The notes beneath the pieces were generated by a model. The model ran no database searches. It worked only from the letters and a program-made list of their open reading frames with translations, and was not told the origin of the DNA. Below are positions 10,080-19,495 of a stretch of 64,000 bases of DNA, piece after piece; position 1 is the stretch's first letter; every line of letters begins with the position of its first letter. The position numbers and the translations under genes were made by a program. Origin of the DNA: Saccharomycopsis malanga. Lineage: Eukaryota; Ascomycota; Saccharomycetes; Ascoideales; Saccharomycopsidaceae. The stretch lies in the NCBI GenBank assembly GCA_004014935.1, contig CP025321.1:1364001-1428000 (forward strand), read 5' to 3'.

Positions 10080-10451
10080 GAGGAGAAAAAAGGTATTGGC
10101 AAAGTGTATTTATTGTATATGCTGTTTGAAATAGCTGTTTTAGGAAACTGTACGCTCTAAGGATAAAAAATATGTTTACAAATCGTTACTGTGCAAACCA
10201 CTACCGAAGATTCTTCTTTTGAAGTCAATCCAAAAAACCCTACAGTAAGCAAATTGTCCAGTTTATTACGGTGTTCTGAACAAATCAGCAGCTTCTACTC
10301 ACAGGAAATTTAACATAGCTCCAACTAAAATACAAACTCAATAATTTCAATAAAACGTGCAAAATATTAGAACATTTGGCAAGACTAAGAATTGAACTCG
10401 CGCTTATCAAGTGGGATATCAGAAAAACATCGCCCTGGCACCAAAACAATA
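10080..10451. other. Spacer with no recognised feature
   Basis: AT-rich spacer. I see no gene or RNA gene. It ends at a SINE A 3' fragment. Confidence 0.4.
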
Positions 10452-10492
10452 CCACTGGGCTTGAAATATGATATTGTTATTATTATAATACT
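10452..10492 (+). mobile_element. SINE family A 3'-end fragment
   Basis: Only the conserved 3' end (ACTGGGCTTGAAATATGATA) and an (ATT)-like tail remain. It directly abuts the 3' end of family B copy 2. Confidence 0.55.
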
Positions 10493-10503
10493 ATATTGAC
10501 ATG

Positions 10504-11584
10504 CTCTCGTTTTAAAAATGAAACTTTTCTCCAAAGGTCTGGCAAAAAAACAGCCAAAATTTAACACCAGTTTACAATAAACGTACAACTTCCACAAGAA
10601 TGTAAAAAAACATGTTAGAAACCGGAACAGCAAAACAACAAAGAGCTAGAGTTAAAGTAACAATAAAACATTTGCAACTTTGAGTAGAATGAAAATAAAA
10701 GTTGCTTCAAATCGACTTCCCTGAACAGAGGTATTCAGCTTATCAATGAGCACATTACGCTTTACCGAGTCCCATACAATATTCAGTGGATAAAGGAAGT
10801 TGAAATATGCTAGTTGGACAATATTTGATGGCTATTATTCATCGTAAGTTCCTCTGAAAACCTACATTAAACAATACCTTTTCAACTCTTGGTATACGCG
10901 TTTCTTTGAATTGAGTCCTCATTTAAATATGAAAGTAAACACAAATTAAGCTAAAAGCAAACAAAAACTATGGAATAACGTCAGCGAAAATAAATAAAGT
11001 CTCTCTGAGCAATGAAAAACACGATTTTTACTTGTTATTTTCGACTAATGATACTTTCTCACTATTAAATATTTAATACAAATCAGAAATTACAACAAAG
11101 TACACAATATAAAACTCTAGACTGTACTGAGTATAGGGACATAATTGTTGTACGGTTTGGCCTGCTGTAAAGACTCTAAAATATAATTTGAAAAAATCAA
11201 CTTTTTGTCAGAATTGACAAATTTCCCTTATATCATATATTTATTCCAAAATTTGATTTCTTGTATTATGAGTAGTACTATAATATAGTAAAAAAAATTC
11301 AAAATATTGGGTTATTGTTTTCCAAAACAAAATATACTGGATATTACTGAGTTTACTCTAAAAAACCTTTGATGATTATTGCAAAACAACGGCAGCGCGA
11401 ATCGAGTCCCGAAACCCAAAGTGAGGAACGCCACACTTGTTTTTCTGCACTATTCTGCACTATTTTGGGTGGCGCATGGCCCAACCAACTTGGCCACTTG
11501 ACAATTGTAAGGCATATAAACCTATTTCTTGCAAAAAGGAGAATATCTTTACTTGTTGAGAGTATTTTTGGCAATTAATACACC
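10504..11584 (-). mobile_element. Family B repeat, copy 2
   Basis: Full-length copy on the minus strand. Box A is at about 11480 (GTGGCCAAGTTGGTTG on the reverse strand), the inter-box hairpin has two AATAGTGCAG-type units, box B is at about 11395, and the long body runs down to about 10504. The segment 10670-11437 matches 16445-17212 (copy 3) with no gaps and only about 7 differences, while DNA outside that block is much more diverged. No ORF of note. Confidence 0.8.
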
Positions 11585-11918
11585 CTTCCAAGTGTATAAT
11601 GGAGTTAGAAGGGCTATTATTCAATATATGAGTGATACTACGCTTTGGATTGATTTTCCAATCGCTTTGGATTGATTTCCAATCGCTTTGGATTAATTTG
11701 TCAATGAGATCCTGTTGAGTCTTTTTTTCTCCTTTTCTAGAAAAAACACTAACCTTTAAACTATTACCCACACAACTACCCAACGGCATCATCTTGGTGA
11801 TTTAAATTAATTACAATCAGTTCTACAAACAACATGTATTACCAAAGCCAAAACATACATTTATGTTACAAAAAGCAAACACCAATAATAATTTACAAAA
11901 AACTAGATAAAACATCCG
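11585..11918. other. RAP1 3' spacer with a 22-bp triplicate
   Basis: Three tandem copies of a roughly 22-bp unit (CGCTTTGGATTGATTTCCAAT) sit at 11650-11700. Otherwise nothing is recognised. The RAP1 stop codon lies at the right edge. Confidence 0.55.
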
Positions 11919-14159
11919 CTAAATACTGTTGATAAACTGTTTTCTCAACTCAATCCTCTCTTCGCCATGTTTGGCCAATAAGAAACTGCGGTCGTCTCTG
12001 CTGACATCCATACGCTGCAAACGAGCATCGTCGTCTCTGGTCCAAACACCAGAAACATTTTCCGGGGGGTTTTTCCCGGTATTAATGACCAAATTGATAT
12101 ATTTAGAAACAAGAGACAAATCGCCACAGCAATTGGTCAAAATCTCAGTGCCAAACGTTTTATTTATGCCCAATTCAGCACTGAGCGATTCTAGCAACAA
12201 ATCTGCGCCACTGGTGGAGTAATCACGAGAAACAATCTCATTGACCTTGTTGAGAATCTGAGAAAGCGCCATTCCAAAGTATTCAGGAGAAAAAAACTTG
12301 GAAAGCAACTCGGAATCCAAAAGCTCTGAAATGGCAAGCGAAGATTGCTTGTTAATGAGCGGAATCTGAGAAGGATTGGTGATTTGGCTTTGATTTACCA
12401 AACTAGAATCTAAATCATTCAATTGATCAGAATCATGAACAAAAATGTTTTGGGAATCCAAATCGCCGGGATGACGCCCCAAACTGTCGGCTGACGCAAG
12501 CTTCTGCTTCTTGTTCTGCAAGTGGCTTATGATACCTGCAGCAGCTGCTGCTGCAGAACTGCTGTTATTTGCATCATTGATTAACTCCCCAAAATCTAGC
12601 GCTGCAGGGGTCACGTGTTGATTATGTTGATGATGATGCAGCAGTGCAGGAGGTGGTGCCTCGATAGCGAGACGTTTACGACGCAGTAAGTTGTTGTTAC
12701 TATTGTTGTTGTTGTTGTTGCTATCATTTGTCTTAGCACGTGCAGTAAAGTTTTTCATAGGTTCTGCAACTTTACCTTCTGCAATGCACTGTTCATAATA
12801 CCGAATATAATTCTCAATCCCAAAACGCCGGGCAAACTTCCGAAAACGGTCTCTCCAGGCTGCTTTTGAATGGTGTGGCTGTTCAGCTTCCAAACTCTCA
12901 AAAAACTTATTGGGTAACAGCACAGTGGTGCCTTCTGCAGCACCCCGTGTTTCGTCAATCTCTGATTTCTGCATAACTGTCTTGCATAAAATGTAGTCAT
13001 CTTCGCTCGTAAACTTTGTTTTCACAGTCGAAGGCATGTCCAGCGTTGCAATATAGTTACCGTTTGCATCATGCAAAAGTTCTCCTTTTGCATTAGTCTT
13101 ATACACGTAACGCAACTCCTTCTGCAAGTGGTTCCGAAAACGGTAACGCACTGAATTGCCTGTATGCTTCTTCAACTTTTCTGCAATCTCATGGAACAAC
13201 TTATGTGTTGCGCGTCTTGTTGGGTTTCTCCGAACTTCATCAAGAATAAACTCGTCTTCTTGCTTACTAAACCCATTCTTGTTGGTGTTTACAAGGGTAG
13301 TTGGGCCCCGAGCATGCGCAGCCAATTGCATTGCCATTTCATCACTAGTCATCTGATCATGATTCTTATCCTTTCTGCTTTCATTAATAGCGTCTGCAAG
13401 TCTTTCTGCTGCAGAGGCAGACGCAGCCGCAGCCGCAGCCGCAGGCGCAGATGCCGATGCCGATGCCGATGCTGATGCTGATACAGACGCCGATGCCGAC
13501 GCCGACGCAGACGCAGATGCAGCCGTAGGCGCGGACGCCGAATTTGCAACCGCAGACGTGTTTTGCACAAGTGCAGCTGCGGCTGCAACTGCAGAAGCTG
13601 CAGCTACAGCGTCTGCATCAGAATTGTTTTCCTTGACGCGGTAACGTTCGATTGGCAAAAACATCCCATGTTTGACGGAATCGTATATAAATGTAGGCTT
13701 GACACAAACCCGGCCGCCAAAGTACGAATGTGACACAATATATGCGTCATGATCAGCGCTCAATATACCGCCATAGCGCTCAATAAAAGCAACCAATACG
13801 TCCCGATTATACTCATCTGAAGGTACATAAAACTTTGTAGGCACACCCTGCGTCAGATTGTAGAACATGTTGCTAGCTTTAAGCAACTCTGCAGTATCCC
13901 CTAAGTCATCGCTGTTGCCACTCGCTGCAGACGCAGTGATCATGCGTTGATTATGCAGCTGGGTCTCATCTCCCAAAGGTGTCGCTGGAGCTGAGCGAAA
14001 CTCATCATCCTCATCGTCTTCATTCCTCTTGTTATGATGACTACCGCCACTATTATTGGAGCTGTATAATTGAGTGTCAATCTTTGCACCACTGACTTCT
14101 GGGTCAATGGTTGGGTCCAAGGCAGCAAGTCCCTGCGATGCAATGTCTTGCAGTGCCAT
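11919..14159 (-). CDS. RAP1: Telomere- and promoter-binding protein Rap1 (BRCT, double Myb, RCT)
   Basis: The 746-aa protein has all four expected parts. (1) BRCT domain, about residues 97-176 (KFYVPSDEYNRDVLVAFIER...GGILSADHDAYIV). (2) Low-complexity Ala/Ser linker, about 184-262. (3) Two Myb-type DNA-binding repeats: Myb1 about 297-352 (KQEDEFILDEVRRNPTRRAT, GNSVRYRFRNHL) and Myb2 about 382-466 (FTSEDDYILCKTV, AAWRDRFRKFARRFGI). (4) RCT protein-interaction domain, about 635-746 (LLLESLSAELGINKTFGTEI, NPPENVSGVWTRDDDA). These segments closely follow S. cerevisiae Rap1. Rap1 binds telomeric repeats and ribosomal-protein promoters and recruits Sir/Rif factors through RCT. C. albicans Rap1 lacks RCT, so its presence here is informative. 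It shares a divergent promoter with PPN2. Confidence 0.96.
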   Translation of the reverse strand: MALQDIASQGLAALDPTIDPEVSGAKIDTQLYSSNNSGGSHHNKRNEDDEDDEFRSAPATPLGDETQLHNQRMITASAASGNSDDLGDTAELLKASNMFYNLTQGVPTKFYVPSDEYNRDVLVAFIERYGGILSADHDAYIVSHSYFGGRVCVKPTFIYDSVKHGMFLPIERYRVKENNSDADAVAAASAVAAAAALVQNTSAVANSASAPTAASASASASASASVSASASASASASAPAAAAAAASASAAERLADAINESRKDKNHDQMTSDEMAMQLAAHARGPTTLVNTNKNGFSKQEDEFILDEVRRNPTRRATHKLFHEIAEKLKKHTGNSVRYRFRNHLQKELRYVYKTNAKGELLHDANGNYIATLDMPSTVKTKFTSEDDYILCKTVMQKSEIDETRGAAEGTTVLLPNKFFESLEAEQPHHSKAAWRDRFRKFARRFGIENYIRYYEQCIAEGKVAEPMKNFTARAKTNDSNNNNNNSNNNLLRRKRLAIEAPPPALLHHHQHNQHVTPAALDFGELINDANNSSSAAAAAAGIISHLQNKKQKLASADSLGRHPGDLDSQNIFVHDSDQLNDLDSSLVNQSQITNPSQIPLINKQSSLAISELLDSELLSKFFSPEYFGMALSQILNKVNEIVSRDYSTSGADLLLESLSAELGINKTFGTEILTNCCGDLSLVSKYINLVINTGKNPPENVSGVWTRDDDARLQRMDVSRDDRSFLLAKHGEERIELRKQFINSI
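13385..13615. repeat. Imperfect GCx/GAx hexanucleotide repeat inside RAP1 (Ala/Ser tract)
   Basis: The DNA is built from GATGCC/GACGCC/GCAGCC-type hexamers encoding alternating Ser-Ala and poly-Ala on the RAP1 strand. It creates long spurious frames on both strands. It probably varies in length between strains. Confidence 0.75.
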
Positions 14160-14333
14160 GTTGACGCGTTATGCAACAAGTGGTGATGTCCAACAAAAGC
14201 CAAAAGTAAAAGTAAAACACCCGTAACTTAAGGCACACAGGTGGTGTTGAGTTGTTCTCAAAATAAATTGACCAGAAAAAGAAGCAAAATCATATGTAAA
14301 AATCGAAAATTTTTTTTCGCGAAAATCAGGAGG

Positions 14334-14341
14334 TTACCCGG
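14334..14341 (+). promoter_or_regulatory. Reb1-type site TTACCCGG
   Basis: Exact match to the general regulatory factor Reb1 core, placed in the middle of a divergent promoter where such factors usually create a nucleosome-free region. Binding here is inferred only from the motif. Confidence 0.5.
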
Positions 14342-14409
14342 GGTCATGTGATAAAATGTTTGTCCAAGTATGGATCATGTGAGACGCGCATTCTCGTGCA
14401 GAGCGGGCC

Positions 14410-14415
14410 CACGTG
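14410..14415. promoter_or_regulatory. Pho4-type E-box CACGTG (flanked GGG)
   Basis: CACGTGGGG is the high-affinity Pho4 context. It lies 208 bp upstream of the PPN2 start. PPN2 encodes a polyphosphatase, so phosphate control is plausible. Confidence 0.5.
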
Positions 14416-14622
14416 GGGATACTATAAGAATAATAAATATTTGCGATGGGCAGTTTATATATATATAGATGAAGCTACCAATTGCTGTATAGAACGGGTG
14501 GAAAATGGGGAGATTGTGCTGGTTTACTGGTAATTGAGAGTTTTCCCTGTTTTATGGTATTGATTGGATTATATTTAGGCAAAGGATTGATGGTAAACTG
14601 TACTTTTGTAATATTAAGGGAT

Positions 14623-15906
14623 ATGAAGGCTTCTTCTCGAGCTATTATTGGGTGTTTTGCGGCCCTGGTGGCGTTTCTATTCACTATTCTAGTATTTGTA
14701 GGCATCCGCGGGCCTTCGGGTGGGTCTGAGCTTCCTTCTATCATAAAATTGGACACTTTAAAGGCACATATTGAGCCAGATGTGGCAGTTATAGAAGCAT
14801 ACCGGTCGTACAACGGCTCAAAGCCAGTCCTGCGGATCATATCATTTGGCGATATCCATGGCTGCTACGACGGGTTGCAGAAACTCTTGAAAAAACTCAA
14901 CTACAACCGTAGATACGACCAATTAGTGTTTCTTGGCGATTTTGTAAGCAAAGGCAAGCAGAGCTTTGAGGTTTTGGATTTTGCGGTCCAGAACAACGTT
15001 GCCTGTGTCTTGGGCAACCACGAAGTCCGAATCTTGGAAAAGTATACCCGTTACTATGGATATGCTTCTCCCAAGTTTTGTGCAGCTGTAAACAGTACAG
15101 ATCATGGCTGTTCGCATGAGGAAATCATAGACAACCCTATGGTTGGAGCAAGTAGAGCCAGATTTGACCAGGAGTTGTCAATTGCAAAAAGACTAAGACA
15201 AAAACATACTGATTATCTCACAAACTGCTCGATTATTCTAGATTTGGGCCCTGTAGGATATCCTAAAATTAAAAGTAAAAAAAAGCATTCCAAGCAGTTG
15301 GATAATCCCCAGGAAGTTATTTTTAATGAAAAAAAGCATTCCAAGCAGTTGGATAATCCACAAGAATTTATTTTTAATAAAAAAAAGCATTCAAAGCAGT
15401 CTATCGAGTTGGATAATCCACAAGAAGTCATTTTCAGTAAAAATAAGCATTCTAAGCAGTCGGATAATCCACAAGAAGTCATTCTCAGTAAAAAAAAACT
15501 GTACAATTACTCTGCTCCAATCAGGGGTTTGGCTGTGCACGCTGGTCTCCAATGGCACTTACCACTTGCTAATCAGTCTGTAGAAGTCGTCACCAACATT
15601 AGAGCTTTTTTCAAACCAAACTATACAGAACCGTGCTATCTTTCTCGAGGCGAAATTGATAAATCCAAAACTAGCCAATGGTCTAAAATATGGAATAAAA
15701 AACAAAGAAAAATCATAGACCCAAACGACCGTAGAATTGTACTTTATGGCCACGAATCTGCTCGTGGCTTGAACTTGCGTGAATACTCAAAAGGTTTGGA
15801 TTCAGGCTGTGTTAACGGAGGAAAACTAAGCGCATTGGTGGTTTCTGGCCAATCCTACAATACAAATACAAGGTATTATAGTGAAATTGTACTGGTACAA
15901 TGCTAA
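14623..15906 (+). CDS. PPN2: Vacuolar endopolyphosphatase Ppn2-like metallophosphoesterase
   Basis: The 427-aa product starts MKASSRAIIG and has one N-terminal transmembrane segment (about residues 8-28), as expected for a type II vacuolar membrane protein. Calcineurin-like phosphoesterase motifs appear in order: SFGDIHG (about 76), FLGDFVSKG (about 102), LGNHE (about 126), VHAG (about 304) and YGHESARG (about 370). This fits the PPP-type fold of Ppn2, which cuts inorganic polyphosphate internally. I chose the ATG at 14623 because the transmembrane anchor follows it directly. Oddity: between the GNHE and VHAG motifs lie four in-frame tandem units of about 17 residues (KKHSKQLDNPQEVIFN), absent from the yeast family as I know it. 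RAP1 and IES2 are neighbours in S. cerevisiae too. Confidence 0.9.
   Translation: MKASSRAIIGCFAALVAFLFTILVFVGIRGPSGGSELPSIIKLDTLKAHIEPDVAVIEAYRSYNGSKPVLRIISFGDIHGCYDGLQKLLKKLNYNRRYDQLVFLGDFVSKGKQSFEVLDFAVQNNVACVLGNHEVRILEKYTRYYGYASPKFCAAVNSTDHGCSHEEIIDNPMVGASRARFDQELSIAKRLRQKHTDYLTNCSIILDLGPVGYPKIKSKKKHSKQLDNPQEVIFNEKKHSKQLDNPQEFIFNKKKHSKQSIELDNPQEVIFSKNKHSKQSDNPQEVILSKKKLYNYSAPIRGLAVHAGLQWHLPLANQSVEVVTNIRAFFKPNYTEPCYLSRGEIDKSKTSQWSKIWNKKQRKIIDPNDRRIVLYGHESARGLNLREYSKGLDSGCVNGGKLSALVVSGQSYNTNTRYYSEIVLVQC
15276..15498 (+). repeat. Four 51-bp in-frame tandem units inside PPN2
   Basis: Each unit encodes about 17 residues (KKHSKQ-DNPQEVIF-K). One unit carries three extra codons. Identity between units is high, so the array is young. 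It sits in a loop of the phosphatase domain. Confidence 0.8.
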
Positions 15907-16023
15907 TTTACATGATTTTACATATTAGTATCTTTATTAATATTTGAGTACTTGAGCACTTTAAATCGCTCACTTATATGCTCAGGGCTATATACATTTT
16001 AATTATATACAAGCAAAATAATA
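15907..16023. terminator. PPN2: PPN2 3' region
   Basis: AT-rich DNA directly after the PPN2 stop, with yeast-like TATATA/AATTATATA elements (about 15970-16015) suited to 3'-end formation. Exact poly(A) site unknown. Confidence 0.3.
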
Positions 16024-16372
16024 TGTATCGAATGGATAAATCACAGTGGCAAACTTCTATATGCTTCTACTCCTATGAATTGATTGAGTAGATACAATAA
16101 ACCGCTTATTCAATGTTTTTGTTCTATTTACAGTTGCAATTGTTTTATTTTTCCAATTCTTATTGGCGAGATTTGTCAGTCAATCCTCAAGTTATTGTCA
16201 TTTCCTATTGTTTTGTTATCCTTAGGGGTCTAATGGTTTAGAACCTTAGTTTATCCTTTAAACTATCTCACTGCTCTAATCACTATCTAACACTTTATTT
16301 TCTCTTTTATTTTAGACTTTTTCTACGCTTTTACCCATTCCCCGTCCAATACAGATTTATCTCAATACTACA
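16024..16372 (+). mobile_element. Solo LTR of a Ty-like element
   Basis: A member of the LTR family with the shared TATATGCTTCTA block near its start, a ...CCCATTCCCCGTCCAATACA end region and the terminal TACTACA. It is about 350 bp, no internal region is attached, and it is well diverged from the others, so it is old. Its right end coincides with the 3' end of family B copy 3. Confidence 0.6.
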
Positions 16373-17345
16373 ACTTACATAAGAATGTAATAAAACAAAT
16401 CTGAAACTGGAAAAGAGAACCATTAGTAAAAATAACATCAAACCATTTGCAACTTTGAGTAGAATAAAAATAAAAGTTGTTTCAAATCGACTTCCCTGAA
16501 CAGAGGTATTCAGCTTATCAATGAGCACATTACGCTTTACCGAGTCCCATACAATATTCAGTGGATAAAGGAAGTTGAAATATGCTAGTTGGACAATATT
16601 TGATGGCTATTATTCATCGTAAGTTCCTCTGAAAACCTACATTAAACAATACCTTTTCAACTCTTGGTATACGCGTTTCTTTGAATTGAGTCCTCATTTA
16701 AATATGAAAGTAAACACAAATTAAGCTAAAAGCAAACAAAAACTATGGAATAACGTCAGCGAAAATAAATAAAGTCCCTCTGAGCAATGAAAAACACGAT
16801 TTTTACTTGTTATTTTCGACTAATGATACTTTCTCACTATTAAATATTTAATACAAATCAGAAATTACAACAAAGTACACAATATAAAACTCTAGACTGT
16901 ACTGAGTATAGGGACATAATTGTTGTACGGTTTGGCCTGCTGTAAAGACTCTAAAATATAATTTGAAAAAATCAACTTTTTGTCAGAATTGACAAATTTC
17001 CCTTATATCATATATTTATTCCAAAATTTGATTTCTTGTATTATGAGTAGTACTATAATATAGTAAAAAAAATTCAAAATATTGGGTTATTGTTTTCCAA
17101 AACAAAATATACTGGATATTACTGAGTTTACTCTAAAAAACCTTTGATGATTATTGCAAAACAACGGTAGCGCGAATCGAGTCCCAAAACCTAAAGTGAG
17201 GAACGCCACACCTGATTTCCACTCTATTTTGCGTGGCGCATGCCTCAACCAACTTGGCCACTTGGCAATAGTAAGGCATTGCATATAGGCATATTTTGAA
17301 TATCTTTACTTTTTGAGAATGTATGTTGGCAATTAATATGCCCAA
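16373..17345 (-). mobile_element. Family B repeat, copy 3
   Basis: On the minus strand: leader, box A (about 17265), hairpin, box B (about 17175), body. 16445-17212 is about 99% identical to copy 2, but the DNA between box B and box A is different and lacks the AATAGTGCAG units, although the hairpin arms (CGCCACAC...GTGGCG) are kept. The sharp change in similarity within the element points to partial gene conversion. Confidence 0.8.
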
Positions 17346-17496
17346 TCATTGCTAAGTGTATAAGCATAGATTTAAGGGTCTTTGGATAACCTTTGGTATC
17401 ACTATTGAAAATTGAAGCAGTTATTGATAATTTCTAGTTAGTTGAGATAAATTTCAAGTTTCTACAGCTTTCCTAATGGCAATTAAAAAAGATAGT
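17346..17496. other. Spacer
   Basis: Short AT-rich spacer between family B copy 3 and a solo LTR. Nothing seen. Confidence 0.4.
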
Positions 17497-17832
17497 TGTA
17501 TCATTGGTGGTAAACATCTATATGCTTCTAGTTCTATGGTTTGACTGACTAGATGCATTAACCATCATACCATGTTTTCAGTCCTATGATCAACTAGATA
17601 CAGTAAACCCGTTATCTACAGTTGCAAGCCTTGTGCCTTTTCCCACTGATATTCATTCCCGAGTCTACACAAGTGGTCTAGAACCCTTTATTACCTTTTA
17701 TAGGTACCTCACTGTTCTAAACACTATTTAAGACTCTACTTCCTCCTTTATTTTAGTTTTCTTTTATCCTTTTATATAGGTAGCTATTGTTTTACCCATT
17801 CTCCGTTCAATACAAATCCAAATCAATATTAG
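17497..17832 (+). mobile_element. Solo LTR of a Ty-like element (best-preserved copy)
   Basis: About 336 bp, starting TGTATCATTGGTGGTAAACA, with TATATGCTTCTAG, a TATTTAAGACTC segment (possible TATA/poly(A) area) and a CTCCGTTCAATACAAATCC end. It matches copies at 3466, 16024, 47128 and 62247(-). It looks whole as an LTR, with no internal region attached. Confidence 0.65.
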
Positions 17833-18304
17833 AATAGTAATATTCTGTGGTTTTTGGTCGCTTGTTGATTTAATGGCTTGCTTACGGCCATTATTTTCAA
17901 ACCCCAATGCCTTGCTTGCCTGATAAACCTCTAATTGTAGCGTATTCATCTTTAGTAAGGTCCTTTTACGAAAGATCACCCTTAGAAAAGTCTGCTTGAT
18001 CATCTCAGTTGCCAAATGGTCATTTAATGGAGTTGAATTGTTTTGTAGCACCATTGTCTCGTCATTACTATCACTGCATGATGTTTTATTATACATCTCT
18101 TGAGATGTGCTTTTTTACTGTATCTTTTTGAATAATTAGGACACTCTCGTTTGCTGAACCTATGACAGTTGGGCAATACTATATAAGTTGGACCAATCAT
18201 GATCTGAACGCAACCAAAGGCCGTGTTTTTTATTAGGTGTATTCGGTTTTCTACCCTTTTGATTCTTTTCTTGATACAATTGGAACAGAAAAAATCCTAA
18301 AGAA
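17833..18304. other. Spacer with an uncertain 110-codon frame
   Basis: A minus-strand frame (17764-18096, from MYNKTSCSDSNDETM) overlaps the LTR end and has no recognisable domain. It may be chance or part of an old element. Nothing else is recognised. Confidence 0.3.
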
Positions 18305-18552
18305 CTCAATGGTGAGAACAATATGCTCAACAGAATTTGATTAGGTTTTACCAAGTTCTTCGACATTTGCGAGTATATACAAAACTGATATGTACTGGGC
18401 TCGAAATACATGCTATTATTATTATATAAGTTTAAGGGGACTTGGCAAGGCTCAACCATGCCCTGTTAATCAATATCTCATCTTTGAGTCTGCCAATCTT
18501 TATCTCACCCGAGTTCCTGTTAGGTCTTTTTTCTCTTCTCCGAGAGCACTGA
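18305..18552. mobile_element. Two SINE family A copies, tail to tail
   Basis: 18305-18425 is the 3' half of a plus-strand copy (TTTTACCAAGT...GATATGTACTGGGCTCGAAA, ATT tail). 18426-18552 is a minus-strand short-form copy ending in the head (AGCACTGATCA). They meet at a shared ATT microsatellite. Confidence 0.65.
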
Positions 18553-18712
18553 TCAACTCCAAAGCTTATATAAAAGATAATACATACGTAAAATATATAA
18601 ACATTCCATATAGTGAAAATTGTGTGGAGTTTGTAAGCGACCATCAAAAATGGAGAATTGTATATTCCTTGACAAAGTTTATAAATTAATAGATATAGAC
18701 AATAATAAACTA
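18553..18712. other. Spacer
   Basis: AT-rich spacer between SINE fragments. No feature seen. Confidence 0.4.
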
Positions 18713-18773
18713 ATATGTACTGGGCTTGACTGATATGTACTGGGCTTGAAATATAAGATTATTATTATTATTA
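18713..18773 (+). mobile_element. SINE family A 3' end, internally duplicated
   Basis: The 3' core TATGTACTGGGCTTGA occurs twice in tandem, followed by (ATT)5. Head and body absent. Confidence 0.6.
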
Positions 18774-19081
18774 TAGACAATAATAAGTATATAGATGAAA
18801 AATTGGTAAAAAACATCAACTTTTGATGATTATGACATGAAGGTAATTGTTTTTTGAAACTTTTATGTAAAAATATTGATATGGAGAATTTTTAAAACTT
18901 TTTTGGAGAGCTCTACAATACATGTCGCCGGTATCGAAAAAAATTGGGATGTAAAAGATTTGGGCAAGTCCCTCTATTGTAGTTTGTTTAAAAATTTACG
19001 GTTATTTCGGTTTATAATCTGACTATAATCTAATCATAATAACTACACATTGGCCTAGACCATCCAAGTGGCTTGTCACTT
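18774..19081. other. Spacer
   Basis: AT-rich spacer. I see no gene and no further repeat member. Confidence 0.4.
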
Positions 19082-19495
19082 TAATAATAATAATATCGTA
19101 TATTTCAAGCAATGTACTGGGCTTGGAATATAAGGTTATTATTATTATTATTATTATATTTCAAGCAGAACACATGTGAGTTTTGTATAAAATAAGTAAT
19201 ATCATATATTTCAAGCAGAGTACCTGTGAGTTTCGTATAAAATAAACAATATCACATATTTCAATCTCAGTACATATTAGTTTCGTATATACGCACTATG
19301 GGACTTGGTAAAGCCCAATAATGTTCATTATCACCCATGGTTCTGTTAGGTCTTTTTTTCTGAGCCATCCGGCCCAGTGGCCGAGCTCTTATATTACAAA
19401 ATAATCAAATAAACCAACTTTTCTTTCTAAAATACCCAACTTGAGCTCTTATATTATAATAATATCATATATTTCTAGCCCAGTGGCCTCCACAA
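19082..19495. mobile_element. Nested cluster of SINE family A 3' ends and short copies
   Basis: Contains, in order: a minus 3' end (19082-19107), a plus 3' end with ATT tail (19108-19155), three tandem minus 3' modules of about 50 bp (19155-19300), the rest of a short-form minus copy with head (19300-19395), and a small minus head-tail copy (19453-19495). The last copy is flanked by an about 51-bp duplication of the 3' end of IES2. Confidence 0.65.

Larger units (their letters stand above)
14160..14622. promoter_or_regulatory. Divergent RAP1-PPN2 promoter
   Basis: The 463-bp intergenic region serves both genes. It contains an exact Reb1-type site TTACCCGG (14334-14341), a CACGTG E-box in the context GCCCACGTGGGG (14410-14415), and a TATA-like TATATATATA at about 14456-14467 on the PPN2 side. 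Near RAP1 there is ACACCCGTAACTT (about 14219), which resembles the Rap1 consensus with two mismatches. Confidence 0.55.

Noticed and set aside
13164-13588. Arg/Ser- and Arg/Leu-rich frames opposite and within RAP1
   Set aside because: They are shadows of the GCx/GAx hexanucleotide repeat that encodes the RAP1 Ala/Ser linker.
17764-18096. 110-codon minus-strand frame
   Set aside because: It overlaps a solo LTR on the opposite strand, has no recognisable domain and no homologue that I know of.
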